NCBI GenBank assembly: GCA_050013875.1
Contig: JBEKEK010000042.1
Location: 1-64,000 of the forward strand
Direction of reading: 5' to 3'
Source: Trebonia sp050013875
GTDB taxonomy: Bacteria > Actinomycetota > Actinomycetes > Streptosporangiales > Streptosporangiaceae
Length of the DNA stretch: 64,000 nucleotides
Shown: piece after piece, positions 23,642 to 31,776 of the stretch
Layout: each line of letters begins with the position of its first letter
Numbering within the stretch: the first letter of the stretch is position 1
Made by a program: the position numbers and the translations under genes
The notes under the pieces: model-generated
What the model was told of the DNA's origin: nothing
Databases searched by the model: none
The model's input: the letters and a program-made list of their open reading frames with translations, nothing else

Positions 23642-24804
23642 GCCTCAGCCGGGGCGGCGGCGCAGGCGATCGCCTGCCGGATCGAGGAGGCCGGGTCGCC
23701 GAGGTGGTAGACGTGTTCGCTGGGTTCGATGTTGTCCAGGAACTCCTGGTAACGCAGGGCGTACGCGAGATGCGCCAGCGGTTCGCCGATCCGCAGCGCG
23801 TCGGCGGGGCGTGACCGGGGGACCGCGGCGGTCCAGGCGGCGATCCAGGCGCCGGCCGCCGCGCGCCGCCCGCTGGCCGGCAGGAAGTCGATCGCGCGGA
23901 GCGCGTCGAGCACCGGGTTGCCCAGGTGCGCGTCGGCGAAGTCGAGGACGACCGGTGCGCCGTCGCCCTGGCGCCAGTTGCCAGGGTGGAAGTCGCCGTG
24001 CACCACCGTGTCGGGCAGGCCGCAGGCGGCCAGCATCTCCCACCGCGGTTGCAGGGTCCTGGCGGCGGCCAGTTCCCCGGCGCTCAGCTCGGTGCCGACC
24101 GGGCCGTCGAGCAGCTCATGGACGGCCGCGGCCAAAATCTCGGGGCGGCGGTCGGGGAGGCCGGGCGGCGGCTGGCCGATGCGGGCCTGCGCGGTGGCCA
24201 GGCGATGCACGGCGTCCGCGACAATCCGCGGCGAAGCGTCCCAGCAATCCGTGCCCGGGACATCGGCCAGCAGCAGGCGGCCCGGCCCGCTGGCCATGAC
24301 GGTCGGCACTAGGTCCGTATCGACCTGCGCGAACGCGGCGATCGCGGTCGGCTCGGCGGCGGCGAACGAGGGGATGGCCTTGAGCCAGACCGGGCCGTCG
24401 GCTGTTGGCAGGCTGAACAGCCCCGACAGGTTCCAGGTCTTGCGCTGCAGCGGGCGCCCGGTGAGCTTGACCTGACGGGATGCCCAGCTCAGAAGCTCCC
24501 GGACGCCCGACGCGCGCGCCCAGGGCTGCCGAAGCGGATGATCGTCGTCGGCGAAGTCGCGGGGAGTCAGGTCTCCCGGCGGCCGGAGCGCCTCCGCGTG
24601 GTAGGTGACATGGCCATCGCGCGCCCCGTCAGAACCTTCCACGGCCAGCAGCCGCAAGACGACGGCCGGCCCGCCCAGCGTCTCCTCCAGGTGCGTCACC
24701 ACCGGCTCAACCCAGGCCCACCACGGAACCTCGACCGGGAACGGCCCGACGGCCCCGGCGCACGTTCCGGCGTGCGTCACTACCGCGGTCACGCTGCGCC
24801 CCAT
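23638..24804 (-). CDS. Aminoglycoside phosphotransferase-family protein
   Basis: The product is 388 residues. The first 110 residues are an unassigned lobe (VEVPWWAWVEPVVTHLEETLGG). The APH catalytic loop is VVHGDFHPGNWRQ and the metal loop VVLDFADAHLGNPVLDALRAIDFL. The ATP lobe includes GPVWLKAIPSFAAAEPTAIAAF. The enzyme appears intact, but the substrate is unknown. It is convergent with rph, overlapping its end by four bases, so the pair shares a boundary. It is divergent from the hydrolase at 24822, with only 17 bases between start codons. Confidence 0.85.
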   Translation of the reverse strand: MGRSVTAVVTHAGTCAGAVGPFPVEVPWWAWVEPVVTHLEETLGGPAVVLRLLAVEGSDGARDGHVTYHAEALRPPGDLTPRDFADDDHPLRQPWARASGVRELLSWASRQVKLTGRPLQRKTWNLSGLFSLPTADGPVWLKAIPSFAAAEPTAIAAFAQVDTDLVPTVMASGPGRLLLADVPGTDCWDASPRIVADAVHRLATAQARIGQPPPGLPDRRPEILAAAVHELLDGPVGTELSAGELAAARTLQPRWEMLAACGLPDTVVHGDFHPGNWRQGDGAPVVLDFADAHLGNPVLDALRAIDFLPASGRRAAAGAWIAAWTAAVPRSRPADALRIGEPLAHLAYALRYQEFLDNIEPSEHVYHLGDPASSIRQAIACAAAPAEA

Positions 24805-24821
24805 CCCCCTACATTAGAACC

Positions 24822-25541
24822 ATGAGCGCATCCACGGACGGCACCGAGCTCACCCGCGACCCGGCCGGGCCGCGCCGCACCTTCGTCCTGATCCCGGGGG
24901 CCGGCGGCTCGGCCTGGTTCTGGCACCGCGTCGTCCCGTTGCTGCGGGAGGCGGGCCACGAGGCGATCGCGGTCGACCTGCCCGCTGACGACCCGGCCGC
25001 CGGCCTGCCCGAGTACGCCGACCTGGTCGCCGGTGCGATCGGGAACCGCGGCAACGTGGTGCTGGTCGCCCAGTCGCTTGGCGGGTTCACCGCGCCCCTG
25101 GTCGCCGCCAAGGTCCCGGTAGCCGCCCTGGTCTTCGTGAACGCGATGATTCCGCGCCCCGGCGAGACGCCCAACGACTGGTGGGGTAGCACCCGCTGGG
25201 CGGACGCCCGGGTCGCCGCGGCCGAGCAGGGCGGCTACAGCACAGAGGTCGATCTGGGCGTCTACTTCCTGCACGACGTCCCGCCGGACATCGCCGCGGC
25301 CGGGGAGCCGTACCAGCGGCCCGAGGCCGACGTGGTGTTCGGGTCAGTCTGCGACTTCAGCGCCTTCCCGCCCGTCCCGATCCGGGCCGTGGCCGGATCG
25401 GATGACCGGTTCTTCCCGGTCGGCTTCCAGCAGGCGCTCGCGCGCGCCCGACTCGGCATCAACGCGGACGTGCTGCCCGGCGGCCACTTGATCGCGCTGG
25501 CGCAACCCGCCCGGCTGGCCAGCTATCTGATCGGCGTCTGA
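24822..25541 (+). CDS. Alpha/beta-fold hydrolase
   Basis: The product is 239 residues. The oxyanion segment is FVLIPGAGGSAWFWHRVVPLLREAGHEAIAVDLP, the nucleophile elbow VAQSLGGF (Ser), the acid probably SDDRF and the catalytic His GGHLIALAQP. This is the small esterase/salicylate-esterase-like subgroup. A TACATT box about six bases upstream of the ATG and the lack of leader space (17 bases to the divergent gene) suggest a leaderless transcript. Confidence 0.88.
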   Translation: MSASTDGTELTRDPAGPRRTFVLIPGAGGSAWFWHRVVPLLREAGHEAIAVDLPADDPAAGLPEYADLVAGAIGNRGNVVLVAQSLGGFTAPLVAAKVPVAALVFVNAMIPRPGETPNDWWGSTRWADARVAAAEQGGYSTEVDLGVYFLHDVPPDIAAAGEPYQRPEADVVFGSVCDFSAFPPVPIRAVAGSDDRFFPVGFQQALARARLGINADVLPGGHLIALAQPARLASYLIGV

Positions 25542-25549
25542 CGCGGAGC

Positions 25550-25882
25550 CTAACGGCGCATTTCCGCGACGCCCTGCGCCACCGCGCAGGGCGCGCAGAG
25601 CGACACCTCGGTGTGACCCAGCTTCCGCGTCAGCATGGCGCGGCCGTCGCAGACGCCCTGATCGTCGGGATGGGCCGTGGCGCACTGGCACCGGCAGTCA
25701 CGCCAGTCGCCGGAGAGAACCGAGAGTCCGGCCTGCACCGCGGTGCGGAGGGCCGGGTCGAGTTTCTCAAGCGCCTCGGTGGTGGCGGCCGCCACCTGCT
25801 CACGCCACGTGCCAAGCGCCGCCGAAGCGGCCTGCCAGGCGGCGGCGAACTGCCGGGCCGGGTTGCCTTCCTCACCACTCAT
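25550..25882 (-). CDS. Hypothetical protein with Cys-rich C-terminus
   Basis: The product is 110 residues from ATG 25882; the frame extends to 25954, but the extra residues are unlike protein. A helical N-terminal half (QFAAAWQAASAALGTWREQVAAAT) is followed by DCRCQCATAHPDDQGVCDGRA and VSLCAPCA. This gives five or six cysteines and a histidine that could bind zinc. No family is recognised. It is convergent with the alpha/beta hydrolase, eight bases apart. Confidence 0.65.
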   Translation of the reverse strand: MSGEEGNPARQFAAAWQAASAALGTWREQVAAATTEALEKLDPALRTAVQAGLSVLSGDWRDCRCQCATAHPDDQGVCDGRAMLTRKLGHTEVSLCAPCAVAQGVAEMRR

Positions 25883-26005
25883 GACCTCATTTTCGCACCT
25901 AGAGCAGGCTGTGGCCAGCGGCAGGGCGGTTTGCCGTGAATTGACCCCCGTCAAACGCGCGGCCGGTCAACGTCGCGGACCGCCAACCTGGGCACGCAAA
26001 CGCAG

Positions 26006-26026
26006 GACCGCCCTCAAGGGCGGCCC
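26006..26026 (-). terminator. Hairpin terminator downstream of the FAS1 gene
   Basis: CCGCCC (26008-26013) pairs with GGGCGG (26018-26023) over a TCAA loop, and flanking GG/CC extend it with one mismatch. It is 25 bases past the stop of the minus-strand FAS1 gene. Confidence 0.55.
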
Positions 26027-26047
26027 CGCGTTACCGGCTGATCACGA

Positions 26048-26686
26048 CTAGGGCATGAGGACCGAGTTGATGATGTAGACGGTGGCGTTGGCGGTCTGCA
26101 CGTTGCCGCAGACCACGGTGGCGCCGTTGACGGTGTAGGTGGTGCCCATCATCGCGGGCTGGACGGTCGAGCCCTCCAGCGTCTTGAGCGACTTGCCCGA
26201 GGCGAGTTCGGCCGGCGTGACCCGGCCGGACACCACGTGGTAGGTGAGAATCTTCGTCAGCTCGGCCTTGTTGGCGAGCACCGACTTGAGCGTCGACGCG
26301 GGGATCTTGGCGAACGCCGAGTTGTCCGGCGCGAACACCGTGATGCCGTTGGCCGAGTTGAGAGTGTCGACCAGCCCGGCCTGCTTGACCGCGACGACGA
26401 GGGTGGAGAGCACCGGGTTGGCGGACGCCGCGGTCGCGACCGGTGCGGTGGCCATCCCGGTGAAGCTGCCCGCGCCCGACGAGGGGACCGAGGAGCAGCC
26501 GGAGCCGAAGTCCATCGCCGACGCGCCCGAGGAGGATGGCATCGCCGAGGACGACGGCATCGCCGACGAGGCGGACGAGGCCGGCGCGGCGGCGGAACTG
26601 CTTGAGCTGCCCGAGCTGCTGCACGCGGCCGCGCCAACGGCCAGGCCTGCGGCAACGACAGATACGGCGAGGGTGCGATTACGCAT
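26048..26686 (-). CDS. Fasciclin (FAS1) domain lipoprotein, MPT83/MPT70-like
   Basis: The product is 212 residues. The N-terminal signal peptide ends in GAAAC with lipid-anchor Cys22. A Ser/Ala/Met-rich linker runs to about residue 65. One FAS1 domain follows: LSTLVVAVKQAGLVDTLNS, ITVFAPDNSAFAKIP, LTKILTYHVVSGRVTPAEL and the C-terminal TANATVYIINSVLMP. A clear AAGGAG precedes ATG 26686. Mycobacterial MPT70/MPT83 homologues are SigK targets, and sigK-rskA is 11 kb away. It lies 107 bases downstream of a membrane molybdoenzyme gene on the same strand, a recurrent pairing that suggests a shared extracytoplasmic role. Confidence 0.92.
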   Translation of the reverse strand: MRNRTLAVSVVAAGLAVGAAACSSSGSSSSSAAAPASSASSAMPSSSAMPSSSGASAMDFGSGCSSVPSSGAGSFTGMATAPVATAASANPVLSTLVVAVKQAGLVDTLNSANGITVFAPDNSAFAKIPASTLKSVLANKAELTKILTYHVVSGRVTPAELASGKSLKTLEGSTVQPAMMGTTYTVNGATVVCGNVQTANATVYIINSVLMP

Positions 26687-26793
26687 TGTGACTCCTTATA
26701 TCATTTCTGTGATTGCTGGTGATAAGCCGGTACTAGAGGAGGTGATTCACGAGGGGAAGCACGGGACCGCGCCCGGGAGGCCGGGCACGGTGG

Positions 26794-28341
26794 TCAGGCC
26801 ACGGTGACCACCACCGAATCCCAGCCGGTAGCGCCGCTGGGGAACACTCCGGCCTCGGCCTTGGTCTGCAGGGCGCCGGTGCCGTCGGTGGCCCGCACCT
26901 GAAGGGTGTGCAGCCCGGACGGCGCGTCCCAGACCCACGACCATTGCCGCCACGTGTCGGTGCCGTCCGCGGCGGCAAGCTTCGCGACGTGCCACGGCCC
27001 GCCGTCGACGTTGACCTCCACCCGCGAGACGCCGCGGTGCGGTGCCCAGGCGACCCCCGCCACGGCCAGGCGGCCCTTGCTGACCTGCGCGAGAGGCTTG
27101 GGAACGTCGATCCGCGATTCGGTATGGATGAACGCCTGCCGCGCGTACCCGCGCTGGGTCCAGTACGCCTGCCGGCTGGCGAAGGTCGTGACCTCAAGCT
27201 CGGTGACCCATTTGGTCGCCGACACGTAGCCATACAGGCCTGGCACCAGCATCCGGGCGGGAAAGCCATGATCGGTGGGGAGGGCCTGGCCGTTCATGCC
27301 GACCGCGATGAGCGCCTGCCGCCCGTCCATGATCGTGTCGACCGCGGTGGAGATGGTCATGCCGTCGGTTCCGCTGGACAGCACCTGGTCGGCGCCCCGC
27401 TGGATCCCCGCCTTCCGCAGCAGCGAGGGCAGGCTCGCCCCGAGCCAGCGCGCATTCCCCGCGTACCGGCCGCCGACCTGGTTGGAGACGCATACCAGGG
27501 TCATGTCGTGCTCGATGAGCGGCAGCCTCAGCAGGTCGGCGAAACTGAGCTCGACCGGGTGGTCCACCATCCCGGTGATCCGCAGCGTCCAATCCTCCGG
27601 TGACACCTGGGGAACGACCAGGTCGGTGTCCACCCGGTAGAAGCTGTTGTCCGAGGTGTAGAACGGGGTGATTCCAGCGATGTTCAGCTCGGTTCCGGCC
27701 GGTAGCGCGGGCGCCTTGGCCGCCGCCGCCGGCAGCCGCACCGCCGCCCGCAGGGCCGCTACGTTGAACCGGCTCAGCAGCAGTTCGCCCGCCCCGCCCG
27801 CGGCCACCGCCAGCACGGCCGCCCCCGCGCTCAGCGCGAGGAAGCGCCGCCTGCCGACGTCTGAGCGTTGCCCACGCCGCCGCGGTTCGACTCGAGCGGC
27901 CTTGACCAGGAAGAACATCGCGACCGCGGCGACCGCGACGCCGATCACGGTCGGCAGCGCGTCGGCCGGGCCGGCCGACGGCCTGGTCACGACCGCGGTC
28001 ACGCCGAGCGCGCCGAATGCCGCCAGCCCGGCAAGGCCGACGGCCAGCCAGCGGACCGCGAGCGCCCCGATCACCAGGGCGAACAGTGCTAGCTGCAGCA
28101 CGATCCCCAGCACCAGCACGTTCTTGTCGTTACTGCCGAAGTGCGCGATCGCGAAGTCCTTGAGCGGGACCGGCGTCAAGTCGATCGCCACACCGCCGAC
28201 CGCCACCACCGGACTGCTCAGCGGGCCGGTGATCCCGGCCACCAGCTCCGCCACGCCCAGCGCCGCCGCGGCCGCGAGGAGCCCAGCCAGCGCGCCCCGA
28301 AGCGCGCGCCGGATGGTGGCCAGGTTCCCGTTGATCAGCAC
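26794..28341 (-). CDS. Membrane-anchored sulfite oxidase-family molybdopterin oxidoreductase
   Basis: The product is 515 residues. Four or five N-terminal hydrophobic segments (about 13-33, 78-98, 99-120, 134-150 and 170-188) anchor it. After an RRRF-containing stretch comes the exported catalytic domain. The molybdenum-ligand Cys lies in MTLVCVSNQVGGRYAGNARW; HGFPARMLVPGLYGYVSATKWV is the second signature. A Mo-co dimerisation domain (VAWAPHRGVSRVEVNVDGGPW) ends the protein. The substrate may be sulfite, a sulfoxide or an organic S/N-oxide; the cytochrome-free YedY-like arrangement leaves this open. GTG 28341 is the furthest start; an operon with the FAS1 gene is probable. Confidence 0.9.
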   Translation of the reverse strand: MLINGNLATIRRALRGALAGLLAAAAALGVAELVAGITGPLSSPVVAVGGVAIDLTPVPLKDFAIAHFGSNDKNVLVLGIVLQLALFALVIGALAVRWLAVGLAGLAAFGALGVTAVVTRPSAGPADALPTVIGVAVAAVAMFFLVKAARVEPRRRGQRSDVGRRRFLALSAGAAVLAVAAGGAGELLLSRFNVAALRAAVRLPAAAAKAPALPAGTELNIAGITPFYTSDNSFYRVDTDLVVPQVSPEDWTLRITGMVDHPVELSFADLLRLPLIEHDMTLVCVSNQVGGRYAGNARWLGASLPSLLRKAGIQRGADQVLSSGTDGMTISTAVDTIMDGRQALIAVGMNGQALPTDHGFPARMLVPGLYGYVSATKWVTELEVTTFASRQAYWTQRGYARQAFIHTESRIDVPKPLAQVSKGRLAVAGVAWAPHRGVSRVEVNVDGGPWHVAKLAAADGTDTWRQWSWVWDAPSGLHTLQVRATDGTGALQTKAEAGVFPSGATGWDSVVVTVA

Positions 28342-28703
28342 GCGGCAGGTTCGGAGCTGACCGGGCGCCGGATTGGCCGGACGCGGGCGCGCTTGCCCGC
28401 AGTGAATCTCGCCGCCAACCGTTTTCGGCGGTGCCGATCACGTCTGCTATATCGCTCCCGGAACCACGTCAAACCAGCATCTGCGCAGGTCAGGACGGAT
28501 AAAAAAAATCTATAGATCGCCGCGAACAGATCTCTCGGCGGATGATTGCGTCCACAATTGAGCTACCGCTAAATCCTCAAGGAAATAGCCGGACCCCGGC
28601 CGGAAAGTTCAGCACAGGAGGAAGTTCAAAGCAGCAAAAGATCAAGAGCAAAAACAAGGTTCGGAGGAACGGACCGGGGTGATTGCCTCTGCGACGGGGA
28701 TCC
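28342..28703. promoter_or_regulatory. Divergent intergenic region, molybdoenzyme / phosphopantetheinyl transferase
   Basis: This is a 362-base gap with an AT-rich core at 28498-28520 (AAAAAAAATCTATAGATCG, containing CTATAG) and 28555-28660. It must hold the promoters of both flanking genes. No operator repeat was convincing and no gene is visible. Confidence 0.4.
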
Positions 28704-29402
28704 ATGGAGGCCGAGGGGAAGGAACCCAGGGTGATCGGCGAGATCCTGCCCGAGGTGGTGGCGTTTGCGGAGGCATTCGCGGACATGCCCGATGTCTTCC
28801 TCTTCGAGGAAGAGGAGGCGCTGGTCGTCCGTGCGGTGGAAAAGCGCCGCCGCGAATTCGCGACCGGCAGGCACTGCGCGCGCCGAGCCCTGGGCGCGCT
28901 GGGGGTGCCCGCGGCGGCTATCCTCCCCGGCGAAGAAGGCGAACCGCGGTGGCCTGCGGGCATTGTCGGGAGCATCACCCACTGCGCCGGATACCGGGCC
29001 GCCGTCGTCGCGCGGGCTCACGAGGTGCTTACCATCGGCATTGACGCGGAGCCGGACCAGTCGCTCACCGACGAGGTGCTCAAACTAGTCTCGCTGCGGG
29101 CCGAGCGTGACCGGCTCCGCGAGCTGGCGGCCGCGGCACCGGGCATCTGCTGGGACCGGCTGCTTTTCAGTGCCAAGGAATCCGTCTACAAGGCCTGGTT
29201 CCCGATGGCGCGGCGCTGGCTCGGCTTCGACGACGCGGATATCACCATCAATGGCGGCGAAGGGAACGCCGCGGCCGGCACCTTCACCGCCCGGTTGCTT
29301 GTGCCGGGTCCGGTCATCGGCGGCGGGCCGCTGGCGGGCTTCACCGGCCGCTGGCTGGCCCGCGACGGAATGATCCTCACCGCGATCACCGTGCCGGTCT
29401 AG
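28704..29402 (+). CDS. 4'-phosphopantetheinyl transferase (Sfp/EntD type)
   Basis: The product is 232 residues from ATG 28704. The three PPTase signatures are seen: VGSITHCAGYRAAVVA (P1/P2), IGIDAEPD (Mg-binding Asp/Glu) and LLFSAKESVYKAWFPMARRWL (W/FSxKESxxK). FATGRHCARRALGALGVP is the EntD-type helix. The enzyme transfers phosphopantetheine from CoA to carrier proteins of polyketide, nonribosomal peptide or siderophore synthases. None of these is in the window, so it probably acts in trans. A GTG at 28731 is an alternative start. Confidence 0.92.
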   Translation: MEAEGKEPRVIGEILPEVVAFAEAFADMPDVFLFEEEEALVVRAVEKRRREFATGRHCARRALGALGVPAAAILPGEEGEPRWPAGIVGSITHCAGYRAAVVARAHEVLTIGIDAEPDQSLTDEVLKLVSLRAERDRLRELAAAAPGICWDRLLFSAKESVYKAWFPMARRWLGFDDADITINGGEGNAAAGTFTARLLVPGPVIGGGPLAGFTGRWLARDGMILTAITVPV

Positions 29403-29481
29403 CCAGCCCGGTCCTGGCCTGGCCGGCCTGGTGCTGGCCGCGCCAACTGGCCTGGGCGTCAGTGCGGTAACGTCCCGTGCC

Positions 29482-30741
29482 GTGACGCCTGAACTTCGAA
29501 CCTGGTCGGGTACCTACCGGTTCACCGCGCGGACGCTGATCGCCGCGCGGTCCATCGACGACGTCCGCCGCGCGGTGACCGCTGGTGGCAGGGTGCGCGC
29601 CCTCGGCAGCCGCCACTCCTTCAACGACCTCGCGGACAACGGGGCCACCCTGGTCACGGTGACCGGAATTGAGCCCCAGCCGGTGCTCGACGAGGCCGCG
29701 CGGACAGTGACCGTCGGCGCCGGGATCTCCTACGGCGTGCTGGCGGCGTGGCTCCAGGCGCGGGGCTGGGCGCTGCACAACCTGGGATCGCTGCCGCACA
29801 TCTCGGTGGCGGGCGCGACCGCCACCGGAACGCACGGGTCCGGCAGCCGCAACCAGATCCTGTCGGCCGCGATCGCGGGCCTTGAGTACGTGGACGCGGA
29901 CGGCGACCTTCGCCGCGCTGACCGCGCGGACCCGGACTTCGGCGGGATGGCCGTCGGGCTCGGCGCGTACGGCATCGTCGTCCGCGTCACCCTCGACGTG
30001 CAGCCGACCTACCTGGTCAGGCAGGACGTGTACACCGGCCCGACCTGGGACCGGGTGCTGGCCGACGTCGAGGCGGTCATGTCCGCCGCCTACAGCGTCA
30101 GCCTGTTCACCGACTGGAGCGGCGCGGACATCCAGATGGCGTGGGTGAAGCGCAGGCTCGAGGAACCCGAGTCCGTGACGCCCGAGGAGTTTTTCGGCGC
30201 ACCCCGCGATCCCGGTCCGGCGCGGCTGGTCGACGCGCCGGTCGACAACCTCACGGTCGTCGGCGCGGCCGGGCCGTGGTCGGAGCGGCTGCCGCACTTC
30301 CGCATCGACTCCCCGCCAAGCAACGGGGACGAGATCCAGTCGGAGTACTTCGTCGGCCGGAGCAGCGGCGCGGCCGCCTTGGACGCCGTGCGGCGGCTGT
30401 CGCCCCTGATCACGCCGCTGCTGCTCGTCTCCGAGATTCGCGCCACCGCCCCCGACCGCCTCTGGCTGAGCGGGTCCTACGACCGTGAGACCCTCGCCAT
30501 CCACTTCACCTGGCGCAACCAGCCGGACCAGGTGAGCGCCGCGGTGGCGGAGGTCGAGGCGGCGCTCGCCCCGTTCGCCGCCCGCCCGCACTGGGGGAAG
30601 GTCACGCACATCCAGGCGGGCCAGCCCGAGGTGCTCTACCCTCGGCTGGGCGACGCGAGGGCGCTGTTCGAGCGCCTCGACCCGGCCGGCCGGTTCAGCA
30701 ACCACCGCCTAGAGCGGCTCGGCGTCCGCCAGCCGCGCTGA
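29482..30741 (+). CDS. aldO: FAD-dependent alditol oxidase (AldO/XyoA type)
   Basis: The product is 419 residues from GTG 29482, almost exactly the length of Streptomyces AldO (418). TAACGT at 29468-29473 would be the -10 of a leaderless transcript. Features are WSGTYRFTARTL at the N-terminus, RALGSRHSFNDLAD (the His of the HSFN motif is the covalent-FAD site in AldO), SLPHISVAGATATGTHGSG and, at the end, PFAARPHWGKV with YPRLGDARALFERLDPAGRFSN. AldO oxidises the terminal hydroxyl of sugar alcohols, producing H2O2. Related lactone oxidases are the alternative, but the C-terminal motifs favour alditol oxidase. Confidence 0.9.
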   Translation: MTPELRTWSGTYRFTARTLIAARSIDDVRRAVTAGGRVRALGSRHSFNDLADNGATLVTVTGIEPQPVLDEAARTVTVGAGISYGVLAAWLQARGWALHNLGSLPHISVAGATATGTHGSGSRNQILSAAIAGLEYVDADGDLRRADRADPDFGGMAVGLGAYGIVVRVTLDVQPTYLVRQDVYTGPTWDRVLADVEAVMSAAYSVSLFTDWSGADIQMAWVKRRLEEPESVTPEEFFGAPRDPGPARLVDAPVDNLTVVGAAGPWSERLPHFRIDSPPSNGDEIQSEYFVGRSSGAAALDAVRRLSPLITPLLLVSEIRATAPDRLWLSGSYDRETLAIHFTWRNQPDQVSAAVAEVEAALAPFAARPHWGKVTHIQAGQPEVLYPRLGDARALFERLDPAGRFSNHRLERLGVRQPR

Positions 30742-30763
30742 CCAAGGCGTGCTGACCAGGTGT

Positions 30764-31150
30764 TCAGCGTGGCTGGCCTCGGTAGGTGCCGAACGACCAG
30801 CGGTTCCCCTCCGGGTCGCGCACCGAGAACTCACGCGAGCCGTAGTCCTTGTCGGCTGGCTCGGCGATGACGGCTGCCCCGTGCTGCACGGCGCGCTTGA
30901 ACAGAGTGTCCGGGTCGTCGCAGACCGCGTAGGAACGGAACGTGCCTGGGTACTCCGACCCGGGGTCGGCCGAGCCCATCATCACCCCGCCGCCGGGCGG
31001 CCAGGCGAGTTCCGCGTGGTGGACGTCGTCTGCCTCGCCGTAAACGGCGGTCTCCTCGAAGCCGAACGCGTCGACGAGGAACTTGATCAGCCCGCGTGCG
31101 TCGCGGGCTGTCAGTGTTGGCCACACCTGGGGTGGCGGTGTCTGTGTCAT
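30764..31150 (-). CDS. VOC-family (glyoxalase/PhnB-like) protein
   Basis: The product is 128 residues from ATG 31150. WPTLTARDARGLIKFLVDAFGFEETAVYGEADDVHHAELAWPPGGGVMMGS is a PhnB-like VOC N-terminus with a possible metal His. KRAVQHGAAVIAEPADKDYGSREFSVRDPEGNRWSFGTY is the C-terminal module. The ATG overlaps the stop of the upstream AraC-type gene by four bases (ATGA). AraC-VOC pairs of this kind are common and suggest the regulator controlled the VOC gene. Confidence 0.88.
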   Translation of the reverse strand: MTQTPPPQVWPTLTARDARGLIKFLVDAFGFEETAVYGEADDVHHAELAWPPGGGVMMGSADPGSEYPGTFRSYAVCDDPDTLFKRAVQHGAAVIAEPADKDYGSREFSVRDPEGNRWSFGTYRGQPR

Positions 31151-31554
31151 ACCCGCAATCGTTGCGCCGGGCCGGCCGGCCGGGCTTGGACGAATCGGAA
31201 CTCTTCGGAAAGCTCCTGGCCGGATTCCTCGGCGAGCCACTGGGCGGACTCCTCGGCCAGCCACTGGCTGGGCGGGCACCCGGCCAGCGCGCGGAACTCA
31301 CGGGCTAGGTGCGCCTGGTCGTAGTAGCCGCACTCGGCCGCCAGGTCGGCCAGCCTGCCGCCCGTCGCGGCGGCCCGCTCGATCCGCCGGCGCGCGTGGT
31401 CGAACCGGAAGACCCGCCCCGCCTCCTTGGGCGCGAGGCCGAACTCCGCCCGGAACAGCGAGCCGAGGCGGCGGGCGCTCAACCCGGTCTCGGCCGCCAG
31501 TTCGGTCACGCCAACGGCGACCGCAGCGGCGGTGCCGCCGCGCGCGCCGCATGC
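31147..31554 (-). pseudogene. AraC-family regulator lacking its N-terminal domain
   Basis: The DNA-binding part is intact: VTELAAETGLSARRLGSLFR, AEFGLAPKEAGRVFRFDHA and LADLAAECGYYDQAHLAREFRALAG (second helix-turn-helix with the GYYDQAHLxREF signature). Related regulators have about 120-150 residues before this. Here the frame meets a stop at 31555-31557 after only 15 low-complexity codons, so the sensory domain is gone. GTG 31509 could still give a 120-residue DNA-binding protein. It overlaps the downstream VOC gene by four bases. Confidence 0.65.
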
Positions 31555-31725
31555 TCATCGATCACACCTCATTAAAACCCATGAACGTCCCGCCGCTTCG
31601 CCACCGTGTCAGGGGACCGCTGGCACCCGGCCGGCGAGAGCTCCCGTGAACCGAACCGGGCCAACTCTTCGCTATCAGTGAGCGACGGGACTATCGTCCC
31701 TACCTCTGGGAATAGCTCTACGTAT

Positions 31726-31744
31726 ACAATCGATTACAGATTGT
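31726..31744. promoter_or_regulatory. Dyad and AT-rich promoter region of the PIG-L/kinase operon
   Basis: ACAATC-GATTACA-GATTGT is a perfect 6-bp inverted repeat 32 bases before the ATG of the first operon gene. A second dyad, GGGAC-TATC-GTCCC, lies at 31687-31700. The DNA between them is AT-rich (TACGTATACAATCG). Both are candidate operator sites. Confidence 0.45.
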
Positions 31745-31776
31745 TAACTAAGCCGTGCGCGGCTAACGGGGGGCTC

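Noticed and set aside
29386..30705. 439-codon minus-strand ORF
   Set aside because: It is antisense to the alditol oxidase gene, which has intact motifs throughout.
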